In this document: positions 49,784 to 57,608 of the stretch, in pieces | Layout of the letters: the number at the start of each line of letters is the position of its first letter | How positions within the stretch are numbered: position 1 is the stretch's first letter | Translations under genes and position numbers: made by a program | Notes under the pieces: model-generated | What the model was told of the DNA's origin: nothing | Database searches by the model: none | What the model saw: the letters and a program-made list of their open reading frames with translations, nothing else | DNA from: JAQVYB01 sp964490935 | Lineage (GTDB): Bacteria > Verrucomicrobiota > Kiritimatiellia > RZYC01 | Length of the DNA stretch: 64,000 bases | Assembly: GCA_964490935.1 (NCBI GenBank) | Contig: CAZBEO010000003.1 | Span: 27,538 to 91,537, forward strand | Direction of reading: 5' to 3'

Positions 49784-50559
49784 GAGCGGCCCGCCTTCGT
49801 TTCTTTTTGCTTTTAGCCGTCGGATTTTTCGCGTTCAGCGCGGTTTCGGAGGCGCAAATGCCGGGTGGCCCGCTGCCGACCGGGATTCGGATTCAGTTCG
49901 ATCAGGATTCGCAGCCGGCCGAGGTGAGTCAGTCACTCCAAATTGTGCTACTGCTCACGGTGTTGAGTCTGGCGCCTGCGATTGTGGTGATGACCACCTC
50001 GTTCACGCGCATTTTGGTGGTGATGGGGTTTGTGCGGCGCGCGCTTGGTACGCAGACGGTTCCGTCGGGCCAGATTCTCACGGGGCTTTCCGTTTTTCTC
50101 ACGATTTTCATCATGGCACCGGTCTGGAAGCAGATCAATACCACGGCGATTCAGCCGTATATGAACAACGAGATCACCCAGATGGCGGCGTGGCAGGCCG
50201 GCGTGGTGCCGCTGCGCAAGTTCATGGCGAGCCAAACGGGCAAGGAGGAGCTTGCGCTCTTTCTGGAATTGGCGGGTGAGGATAAGGCGACGAAGCTGGA
50301 CGAAGTGGGTATGGAGGTGTTGATGCCCGCATTTATGGTGAGCGAGTTGAAGACTTCGTTCCAGTTGGGCTTTCTGGTCTATCTGCCGTTTCTGGTGATC
50401 GACCTAGTGGTGGCGACGATCCTGATGTCGCTCGGTATGATGATGCTTCCGCCCATGATGATTTCACTCCCGGTCAAGTTGCTGTTTTTTGTGTTGGCAG
50501 ATGGATGGAATCTGATGATTCGCGGGATTGTTTCCAGTTTCACGGGCGTAACATTTTAA
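49780..50559 (+). CDS. fliP: Flagellar export gate protein FliP
   Basis: The 259-residue product has a cleavable signal peptide, then the family blocks VVMTTSFTRILVVMGFVRRA and LGTQTVPSGQILTGLSVFLT. The tail MVSELKTSFQLGFLVYLPFL and VVATILMSLGMMMLPPMMIS follows. FliP5-FliQ4-FliR1 forms the export gate core. It is coupled to fliO by ATGA and precedes fliQ by 15 bases. Length is standard. Confidence 0.97.
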   Translation: MRAARLRFFLLLAVGFFAFSAVSEAQMPGGPLPTGIRIQFDQDSQPAEVSQSLQIVLLLTVLSLAPAIVVMTTSFTRILVVMGFVRRALGTQTVPSGQILTGLSVFLTIFIMAPVWKQINTTAIQPYMNNEITQMAAWQAGVVPLRKFMASQTGKEELALFLELAGEDKATKLDEVGMEVLMPAFMVSELKTSFQLGFLVYLPFLVIDLVVATILMSLGMMMLPPMMISLPVKLLFFVLADGWNLMIRGIVSSFTGVTF

Positions 50560-50574
50560 GAAAGGAAGGGACGT

Positions 50575-50844
50575 ATGACTCCGGAACTCGCATTGGATTT
50601 GGCCTATATGGTGATGATTACTTCGGCGAAAATCGCTGCGCCGTTCATGCTCGCGGCGGTGGTCACGGGCGTGTTGATCAACATCATTCAAACGGTGACG
50701 CAGATTAAGGACATGAGCCTGACCTTTATCCCGAAGCTGATGGTTTCGGCGGTGGTGACAGGTTTCTCGTTGCCCTGGATCATCAATGTGATGGTTGGCT
50801 TCTTCCATTATATCTTTCAATTGTTCCCGCTAATGGCGGCCTAA
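50575..50844 (+). CDS. fliQ: Flagellar export gate protein FliQ
   Basis: The 89-residue product has two membrane helices, with APFMLAAVVTGVLINIIQTV and TQIKDMSLTFIPKLMVSAVV, the FliQ signature. AAGGAAGGG precedes the ATG. FliQ packs around FliP and FliR in the export gate. Length and order are typical. Confidence 0.97.
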   Translation: MTPELALDLAYMVMITSAKIAAPFMLAAVVTGVLINIIQTVTQIKDMSLTFIPKLMVSAVVTGFSLPWIINVMVGFFHYIFQLFPLMAA

Positions 50845-50857
50845 GCAGAAAGGGCGC

Positions 50858-51631
50858 ATGGACATTCAACTGGCATTTTATCCGCAGGCGCTGCTGCTGG
50901 TGATTGCGCGCGTGGCTTCGATCACCTGCGGGACGGTGGTGTTCGGGAAGGATATGGCGCCGCTTGAGGTACGGGTGCTGCTGGCTTTCGCGATTGCGAT
51001 GGTGATTACCCCGCTCGCACCCGAGGCTTGGGTGAGCGCGGCGATGGCCATGAATGATCTGCCCCGCATGGCGATGGGCCTGTTCGGCGAGGCCCTGCTC
51101 GGGTTTTCGATCGCGCTGATCTGCGAGTTGTTTGTTGGTATATTTTCCATGACGGGGTTTGTGCTGGGTTGGGCCAGCTCGCTGACGATGTCGCAGGAGA
51201 TCGACCCGGTGAGCGGGGTGCAGAACAACGTGTTAGGTATTCTGATGCAGTTGGTTTTTTTGATGATCATCTGGTCGTACAATGGCCACCTGATTCTGAT
51301 CGAGATTGTAGTGAAGAGTTTGCAGACGGTCCCGCCGACCTTCGCCTGGCTGGATGGGCAGGTCACGGAAATGATGGTGGTGCTGGGCGGGTTGATGTTC
51401 GAGTGGGGAATCAAACTGGGGGCACCGGTGATCGCTGCCGCGATGATCCTGAACGCGGCGATGGGCCTGATTGCCAAGATGGCGCCGCAGTTCAACATCC
51501 TGTTTTTATCGCTGCCGATCCGTTTGGGCACCGGCATGTTGATGATGGGCTTTTTTCTTCGTTACGGCGGGGGGCATTTTCGTGAAATTGTTATGACGAT
51601 GCTCGAGTACTGCCTGAAACTGGTCTTGTAG
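50858..51631 (+). CDS. fliR: Flagellar export gate protein FliR
   Basis: The 257-residue product has six or more membrane helices and FliR wording: RVASITCGTVVFGKDMAPLE, LLGFSIALICELFVGIFSMT and ASSLTMSQEIDPVSGVQNNV. The tail LIAKMAPQFNILFLSLPIRL is the most diagnostic block. It completes the gate with FliP and FliQ and is followed 9 bases later by flhB. No defect is seen. Confidence 0.96.
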   Translation: MDIQLAFYPQALLLVIARVASITCGTVVFGKDMAPLEVRVLLAFAIAMVITPLAPEAWVSAAMAMNDLPRMAMGLFGEALLGFSIALICELFVGIFSMTGFVLGWASSLTMSQEIDPVSGVQNNVLGILMQLVFLMIIWSYNGHLILIEIVVKSLQTVPPTFAWLDGQVTEMMVVLGGLMFEWGIKLGAPVIAAAMILNAAMGLIAKMAPQFNILFLSLPIRLGTGMLMMGFFLRYGGGHFREIVMTMLEYCLKLVL

Positions 51632-51640
51632 GAGTGGGTT

Positions 51641-52732
51641 ATGGAAGGCAAAGACGGAAAAACTGAAAAACCGACGCCGCGCCGAAGAAGTAAGGCACGC
51701 AAGGAAGGCCAACTGGCCAAGTCGCAGGAAGTCAACACCGTGATCGTGACGATCCTGGCGCTGATTGGTATCGGCTGGGGCGTCCCGCACATGGGAGAAA
51801 AACTCGGGCGGCTTCTTGAATTGCTGTTGCAGTATCATGTCGGCGAAGCGTGGAGCACGGAACTGATTCGGGAATTGTTTATCGGTATGTGTTTCTTTAT
51901 GGGTGCGCTGACGGCGCCCATCATGGTCCCCATCATGCTCGGCGCGCTGACCTCGAATATCCTCCAGACCAAACCCTATTTCAGTATGGACCCACTTAAG
52001 TGGAAGCTTAGCGGGTTGAGCCCGATGAAGGGCCTGCAGCAACTTTTTTCAGCGCAGAGTCTGGTGACGTTCGCCACTTCGATGATGAAGGTGACACTCG
52101 TGGCTGGTGTGATTTTCATCATGATGAAAAGCCGGGTGCGGCAGTTGGTCTCCCTGCAATACATGGAGGTGGGCGCTTCAGCGATCTATATCTTCCGCAC
52201 CATCCTTTACATGGCCTGGGTCGTGACGATTCTCTCCATCATCATTGCCGTGATCGACTGGATTTATCAGAACCGCAAACACGAAAAAAGTCTGATGATG
52301 ACGAAAGAGGAAGTGAAGGAAGAGCGGAAAAGTCAGGAGCCCAATCCGCTGATGAAACGTGCCCAGATGCGCAAAATGCGTGAGCTGACCATGCTGCGTA
52401 TGATGGCCGCCATTCCCGATAGCACGGTGGTGATAACGAACCCGACGCACGTCGCCGTGGTGCTGCATTACGACCCCGAAACCATGAAGGCGCCGAAGGT
52501 GGTGGCCAAAGGGCTGCGTCTCGTGGCCGAGCGCATCAAACGCATTGCCCGCGAAAACAACGTGCCCGTACTCGAAAAACCCGCCCTGGCGCGCTCGCTC
52601 TACAAAGAAGTGAAAATCGGGCGCGAAGTGCCGTCGCAATTCTACGGCACCATCGCCGAGGTTCTGGCTTATCTTTATAAAATCGGTAACGATCACATTC
52701 GAAGCAAACTGACTTCAGGCAAAGCGGCATAA
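51641..52732 (+). CDS. flhB: Flagellar export switch protein FlhB
   Basis: The product starts with the basic GKDGKTEKPTPRRRSKARKE signature, has four membrane helices, and carries the autocleavage motif NPTH within STVVITNPTHVAVVLHYDPE. The C-terminal switch domain then follows (APKVVAKGLRLVAERIKRIA). FlhB cleaves itself between Asn and Pro and switches export from rod/hook to filament substrates. The 363-residue length is normal. It is 15 bases before flhA. Confidence 0.97.
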   Translation: MEGKDGKTEKPTPRRRSKARKEGQLAKSQEVNTVIVTILALIGIGWGVPHMGEKLGRLLELLLQYHVGEAWSTELIRELFIGMCFFMGALTAPIMVPIMLGALTSNILQTKPYFSMDPLKWKLSGLSPMKGLQQLFSAQSLVTFATSMMKVTLVAGVIFIMMKSRVRQLVSLQYMEVGASAIYIFRTILYMAWVVTILSIIIAVIDWIYQNRKHEKSLMMTKEEVKEERKSQEPNPLMKRAQMRKMRELTMLRMMAAIPDSTVVITNPTHVAVVLHYDPETMKAPKVVAKGLRLVAERIKRIARENNVPVLEKPALARSLYKEVKIGREVPSQFYGTIAEVLAYLYKIGNDHIRSKLTSGKAA

Positions 52733-52747
52733 ACACGGAGAAGCATT

Positions 52748-54916
52748 ATGAAGGCGGAAAAAGAAAAAGCAGGACTCGGACTGAGCGCCCTTGGAAACAT
52801 GCGGCAGGCCGATGTGGTCATGGCCGTGGCCCTGATGGTGGTGCTCGGTGTACTCTTCTTCCCCGTGCCGCCGATTATGCTCGACCTGCTGCTTTCGCTC
52901 AGTATCGCGCTCTCCGTGCTGGTGATGGTGTTTGCCATGAGCATCACGAGTCCCCTCGAACTCTCGGCGTTCCCCTCCATTCTATTGTTGCTGACCCTGT
53001 TCCGACTGGCCATGAATGTGGCCACCACGCGACAGATTCTCCTGCTCGGCTACGCGGGTAATCTGATTGAGGCGTTCGGCGATTTTGTGGTGGGCGGCAA
53101 CTATATTGTCGGTGTGGTGGTCTTCCTGATCCTGGTCATCATCAATTTCAAAGTCATCACAAAAGGTTCCGGACGTATCGCGGAAGTGACCGCCCGTTTC
53201 ACCCTTGATGCCATGCCCGGCAAGCAGATGAGTATTGATGCCGACCTGAATCAGGGCCTGATCGATGAAAAGGAAGCCGTGTTGCGACGCGAAACCCTTC
53301 GCAAAGAGGCTGATTTCTACGGCGCGATGGACGGTGCCAGCAAGTTTGTGCAGGGCGATGCCGTCGCGGGCCTCATCATCACCGCCATCAACATCTGCGC
53401 GGGTTTCGCCATTGGTATGACCATGCGCGACATGACCGCCCAGGAATCCATCGCACGCTATACCATCCTGACCATCGGTGATGGTCTGGTCTCCCAAATT
53501 CCGGGCCTCATCATCTCCTCGGCGGCGGGTATCCTGGTGACGCGAGCAGCCTCGGATGATGGCCTCGGCACGCAGTTGGCCAAGCAGATTATGGTGAAGC
53601 CGCGTCAGTTGATGATCACCGGCGGTATTCTGGCCGCCATTGCCCTGGTGCCGGGACTTCCCGCGTTGCCGTTTATCTTCTTGAGCGCGGCGGTGGGTGG
53701 TGCCGGTTTCGCGATGCGCCATCTTGACCCCGCCGACAAGGCGGCGGCCCTGGCCGCAGGCGGCGGCAAAGCGGCTCTCAAGGGTGCGGCAGGCGGCACG
53801 GACGAGGCCGGCCAGGAGGGCACTCGCCCAGCACTGCCTCCGGGCAGTGATTACAGCAGTGTGATGGCCGTCTCGCCCATGGACCTCGAAATCGGTTTCG
53901 GTTTGATTCCGCTGGTTGATCGACAACAGGGCGGACGCCTCATCGAGCGCATCAGCAATGTGCGTATGCAGATTGCCGAGGAACTCGGTATCGTGCTGCC
54001 GCCGGTGAACGTGCGCGACAACGTGGACCTCCGGAACACGGAATATCTCATTAAGATACGCGGGCTGGATGTGGCCCGCGACATGGTGCATCCCGGCTCG
54101 CTTATGGCCATCGACCCGAGTGGCGAACTGAAAATGGAAGGCTTCCGCGCCGCCAAAGAACCGGCCTTCGGATTCACCGCCTACTGGATTCCCGAAAACA
54201 AGCGCGAGCTGGCCGAAAGCCGAGGCTTCACCGTGGTCGATTGCGCCAGCGTGGTCACCACGCATCTGGCCTCGGTCGTCAAACGCCACGCCGCCGATAT
54301 TCTCACGCGCCAGGATGTCAGCAACATGATTGACCAGGTCAAGCAGAGCAACCCGGCGGTGGTGCAGGAACTGATTCCGGCCAAGATGAACGTGGGCAGT
54401 ATCCACCGTGTACTGCAGGGCCTCCTGCGCGAGCGCGTTTCCATTCGTGACATGGTAGTCATTCTCGAAACGCTCGCCGACCACGCCGCCAAGACCCAGG
54501 AAACGGCCCTGCTCGTCGAGTTGTGCCGCCGCTCCCTGGGCGGACATATCGCCCGGACCTATCTGATGCCGGATGGACGCCTCAAGGCCATTGGCCTGCA
54601 CCCGCGCCTCGAAGAAATGATACGTCAGCACAGCCGAAAAGAGGCCATCGCCTTCGGCCCGCTCGTCATGGACCCTTCGGTGGCACAGCAGATGCTGGGT
54701 ACCTTGAAAGAACGGATCGAAGAAGCAAAAAACAGCGGAATGGAGCCGGTTTTAGTATGTTCACCGTCAATACGTCCTCAGGTTCGACAGCTTATTCAGC
54801 ACGACTTCCCGGATACGGCGGTGATCTCCTTCGCGGAAATACCCGATCAGGTGGCCGTGGACATGCTGACGCTCGTGCCCGTGCCGGAGCCCAAAGAAGA
54901 AAAACTAAGCGCGTAG
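52748..54916 (+). CDS. flhA: Flagellar export ring protein FlhA
   Basis: The 722-residue product has eight membrane helices in the first ~340 residues, with the FlhA block ARFTLDAMPGKQMSIDADLN and FYGAMDGASKFVQGDAVAGL. A low-complexity Gly/Ala linker (AALAAGGGKAALKGAAGGTD, about 345-370) leads to the cytoplasmic domain with YWIPENKRELAESRGFTVVD and RERVSIRDMVVILETLADHA. FlhA forms a nine-fold ring that docks chaperone-substrate complexes. It is the longest gene of the operon. The Ala/Gly linker is somewhat longer than usual. Confidence 0.97.
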   Translation: MKAEKEKAGLGLSALGNMRQADVVMAVALMVVLGVLFFPVPPIMLDLLLSLSIALSVLVMVFAMSITSPLELSAFPSILLLLTLFRLAMNVATTRQILLLGYAGNLIEAFGDFVVGGNYIVGVVVFLILVIINFKVITKGSGRIAEVTARFTLDAMPGKQMSIDADLNQGLIDEKEAVLRRETLRKEADFYGAMDGASKFVQGDAVAGLIITAINICAGFAIGMTMRDMTAQESIARYTILTIGDGLVSQIPGLIISSAAGILVTRAASDDGLGTQLAKQIMVKPRQLMITGGILAAIALVPGLPALPFIFLSAAVGGAGFAMRHLDPADKAAALAAGGGKAALKGAAGGTDEAGQEGTRPALPPGSDYSSVMAVSPMDLEIGFGLIPLVDRQQGGRLIERISNVRMQIAEELGIVLPPVNVRDNVDLRNTEYLIKIRGLDVARDMVHPGSLMAIDPSGELKMEGFRAAKEPAFGFTAYWIPENKRELAESRGFTVVDCASVVTTHLASVVKRHAADILTRQDVSNMIDQVKQSNPAVVQELIPAKMNVGSIHRVLQGLLRERVSIRDMVVILETLADHAAKTQETALLVELCRRSLGGHIARTYLMPDGRLKAIGLHPRLEEMIRQHSRKEAIAFGPLVMDPSVAQQMLGTLKERIEEAKNSGMEPVLVCSPSIRPQVRQLIQHDFPDTAVISFAEIPDQVAVDMLTLVPVPEPKEEKLSA

Positions 54917-54925
54917 GATAAAGCC

Positions 54926-56020
54926 ATGAAAGTAAAAAATTACAAAGGCAAGTCGCTCGATAAAATCTATCAGGCTGTGCAGCGTGATCTCGGGCCCAAG
55001 GCGGTCGTGGTCTCCTCTCGTAAAATCAACGAGGGTGGGTTGCTTGGAATTCTGGGCGGAGGAGGGTACGAACTCGTGGCCGTGGCCGACGATCAGGCCG
55101 CCGACAAGTCGCTCTTCGATAATACCTTCAGCACCGAAGTTTGGAGCCGCTTCAGTGAATTGCAAACCACGCAGTTTCGCCGCATGGAAGAGGCCATGCG
55201 CGAAATACGCTCCGAAATGCGCTCTCTGAAACGTGATGCCGTCCGTACGCCCCTGCCCTCCATCAAGCGCGAAGAGGCCATCCCCGAATACGCCAAAGGA
55301 TGGGACCCGCGCTTCACGAAAAAAGTCCGCACCCAGATGCCCTCGTTCTTTGATGGAAGTCAAACCGCGCGCCAGGCTGAAGCCCTCGGCGCCCTCCTGC
55401 GCATCGAATCGCATTTCCCGGTGAAACAGACGGGCCGCCCGCACACCGTGGCACTCGTCGGCCCTACCGGCGCAGGAAAAACCACCACCGTGGCCAAACT
55501 CGCCGCACGCTGGGGAATGGAAAACGGATTGAAGATCGGCATCATCACCACCGATACCTACCGCGTGGCCGCCGTGGACCAGATTCGCGAATACGCCACC
55601 CTCCTCGGCGTCGAACTCAAGGTGGTCTCCAACACCATCGAAGCCCAACGCGCCGTGCAGGCCTTTGCGGATCGCGACGTGATTCTGGTGGATACTGGCG
55701 GACGCAATCACTATGATCAAAAAAGTCTGTTGGAATTGCGCGGGATGCTTGAGGCCATGGGCCCGTTCAGCGTCATGCTGGCTCTGCCCGCGACGTGGAA
55801 CATTGGCCAGACCCCCGAGGTGATCCGGAATTATAACGTGCTGCGCCCGGATTATCTGGTGATTACGAAAGTGGATGAAACAAAGAATTATGACCTCTTG
55901 ACGGTGGCACGCTGTGAGAGTACTTGTCCCGTGGCCTTTTTAACCAACGGACAGCGCGTACCGCAGGACATAGAAATCGCCGGTCGGGATCGATTGGTGA
56001 AAATGCTGCTGCAGAAGTAA
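54926..56020 (+). CDS. flhF: Flagellar placement GTPase FlhF
   Basis: The N-terminal part (MKVKNYKGKSLDKIYQAVQR, DLGPKAVVVSSRKINEGGLL) is the FlhF basic domain. The SRP-type GTPase has G1 LVGPTGAGKTTTVAKLAARW, then TDTYRVAAVDQIREYATLLG and DTGGRNHYD. The specificity motif is TKVDE. FlhF sets the site and number of flagella, with FlhG as its regulator. The 364-residue length is normal. Its presence next to flhG suggests polar or counted flagella. Confidence 0.95.
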   Translation: MKVKNYKGKSLDKIYQAVQRDLGPKAVVVSSRKINEGGLLGILGGGGYELVAVADDQAADKSLFDNTFSTEVWSRFSELQTTQFRRMEEAMREIRSEMRSLKRDAVRTPLPSIKREEAIPEYAKGWDPRFTKKVRTQMPSFFDGSQTARQAEALGALLRIESHFPVKQTGRPHTVALVGPTGAGKTTTVAKLAARWGMENGLKIGIITTDTYRVAAVDQIREYATLLGVELKVVSNTIEAQRAVQAFADRDVILVDTGGRNHYDQKSLLELRGMLEAMGPFSVMLALPATWNIGQTPEVIRNYNVLRPDYLVITKVDETKNYDLLTVARCESTCPVAFLTNGQRVPQDIEIAGRDRLVKMLLQK

Positions 56021-56032
56021 GGAGAGAGCAGG

Positions 56033-56923
56033 ATGAATGACCAGGCCGCGACGCTGCGGCAAAACGCCGCGTCGGATCAATCAGACCAACGGGTGCCCTC
56101 GCGCCTGCGCTGCATTGCCGTCGGAAGCGGCAAGGGTGGCGTGGGCAAAACGATGGTCTCCATCGGCCTCTCCTGCGCACTCGCCCGCTGGAAATACAAC
56201 GTACTCATTATCGATGCCGACCTCGGCTTGGCGAATGTGGACCTTCAATTGGGCGTCGAGCCGCTCTATACCCTACAGGATGTCGTCTTTGGAAGCTGTC
56301 CGGTCGAAGAGGCCGTCATTTCCACCCCCTACGGCCCCGACCTGCTGGCCTCCTCTTCGGGCGCGCCCGAAATGGTCAACATGGGTGGCGCCCGGCGCGA
56401 ACTGCTCGTGAACGAACTCATGCGCTTCGCGGGCCGCTACGATTATCTCATCATCGATGGCGCGGCGGGTATCGGACAATCCATCGTCAGTTTTTTTGCG
56501 GCGGCACCCGAAGTGGCTATCGTCGTGGCCAACGAGCCCACCTCCATCATGGATGCCTATTCACTCATCAAAGTGCTTCGTCAAAACCCGCAGCCGCCCG
56601 CGCTCCGCCTCGTCCTGAACATGGTGCGCACCCTCTGCGAGGGCGAACAGCTCGCCGCACGACTCAATCTCATCACCCGAAAATTTTTGGGCATCGAAAT
56701 ACCGGTGGCCGGCGTCGTCCCTTATGATTTTGTTGTGGGCAACGCCATCCGGGCACGCAAACCCGTGAGCGCCTACGCGCCTGGCTCCGTCCCCGCACGG
56801 TGTCTCGAAGAGGTCGCACGTTTTTTTAGCAAAGAAAGCGCACTGCGACGGGGCGAAGTGCCCGACGGACGCGTCTTCTTTGAAAAACTCGCCGAAATCG
56901 GCGCGAGTGGGCAGGGAGAATAG
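56033..56923 (+). CDS. flhG: MinD-like ATPase FlhG (YlxH)
   Basis: After ~25 residues the deviant Walker A motif VGSGKGGVGKTMVSIGLSCA appears, followed by LIIDADLGLANVDLQLGVEP and DYLIIDGAAGIGQSIVSFFA. The 296-residue product fits FlhG, which acts on FlhF and restrains flagellar number. The short N-terminus (QAATLRQNAASDQSDQR) contains a DQAxxLR-like segment similar to the FlhF-activating motif. It follows flhF by 12 bases. Confidence 0.93.
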   Translation: MNDQAATLRQNAASDQSDQRVPSRLRCIAVGSGKGGVGKTMVSIGLSCALARWKYNVLIIDADLGLANVDLQLGVEPLYTLQDVVFGSCPVEEAVISTPYGPDLLASSSGAPEMVNMGGARRELLVNELMRFAGRYDYLIIDGAAGIGQSIVSFFAAAPEVAIVVANEPTSIMDAYSLIKVLRQNPQPPALRLVLNMVRTLCEGEQLAARLNLITRKFLGIEIPVAGVVPYDFVVGNAIRARKPVSAYAPGSVPARCLEEVARFFSKESALRRGEVPDGRVFFEKLAEIGASGQGE

Positions 56924-56929
56924 GTCATT

Positions 56930-57217
56930 GTGAACGATGTACTCAAACAACTGAGCCTGCTGATCGGCGCCGTACTCTTTTTTCTTTCCCTGATCACCGG
57001 CATTATCACCCACAACGGCGTAAGCGGCGAGGTACTCTTCCGTGCTCTCATGGTCTTTTTCATCAGCACCATGACCGTCGGTATCTTCTTCCGATTCTTC
57101 GCAGGTATACTCTACAACTTCGTCGTCCAGAAAATGGACGAGACTCGCAAGGAAGAAGCGGAACTCCAGGAAAAAGACCGCGAACTCCGCGAAGAAATCT
57201 CCGACGGCGAACTTTGA
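56930..57217 (+). CDS. Small membrane protein with helical tail, 95 aa
   Basis: The start is GTG 56930, six bases after flhG. Two membrane segments (LIGAVLFFLSLITGIITHNG, ALMVFFISTMTVGIFFRFFA) lead to a charged coiled tail (MDETRKEEAELQEKDRELRE). No family is recognised. As the last gene of the flagellar operon it may be a local accessory of export or motor placement. A truncated homologue of a known flagellar protein is not apparent. Confidence 0.78.
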   Translation: MNDVLKQLSLLIGAVLFFLSLITGIITHNGVSGEVLFRALMVFFISTMTVGIFFRFFAGILYNFVVQKMDETRKEEAELQEKDRELREEISDGEL

Positions 57218-57608
57218 TGTGCGGCCTCGCTTAATATTTAGTGGCTGACCCCGAATGAGGTTTGTTCTTCCGCGTCAAAGGTGACGTGCCCGCCGCTGCC
57301 GCACGATCAGTCGGGATGCCCATCCGTGCTTTTCGGAGTTTCAGGTGATGGGTTCTGGTATATGCATAGGATCGCAACTGCATGAAGGGCCACTTTTGTT
57401 TCATCGCCAATTTTCATACAGGTTCGCATAGAAGGCCGGAGCATCCCAGAGTCAACCCCGTATTTTTTTGGCGGGGAGAGGTTCTCTCGCAGAGATTGCT
57501 GAGTGCGCAGAGAATATTAACTGAAAACAGGTGATTTTTGGATATATTCCATTACACTACGGGTATAACAGGACGAGTTTTCGGGTGGTGAAGAAAGAGG
57601 GTGTTGCT
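57218..57608. other. Intergenic region with hairpin and dispersed repeat copy
   Basis: There is no gene. At 57456-57476 CCCCG and CGGGG flank a T-rich loop, possibly the terminator of the flagellar operon. About 57480-57525 the phrase TTCTCTCGCAGAGATTGCTG and GTGCGCAGAGAATATTAA matches the dispersed family seen at 38690. AGAGGG before 57609 is the ribosome-binding site of the repeat protein. Confidence 0.55.

Noticed and set aside
52982..54631. 549-codon minus-strand frame inside flhA
   Set aside because: It lies wholly opposite a certain flhA gene, is His-rich from reversed codons, and shows no domain.
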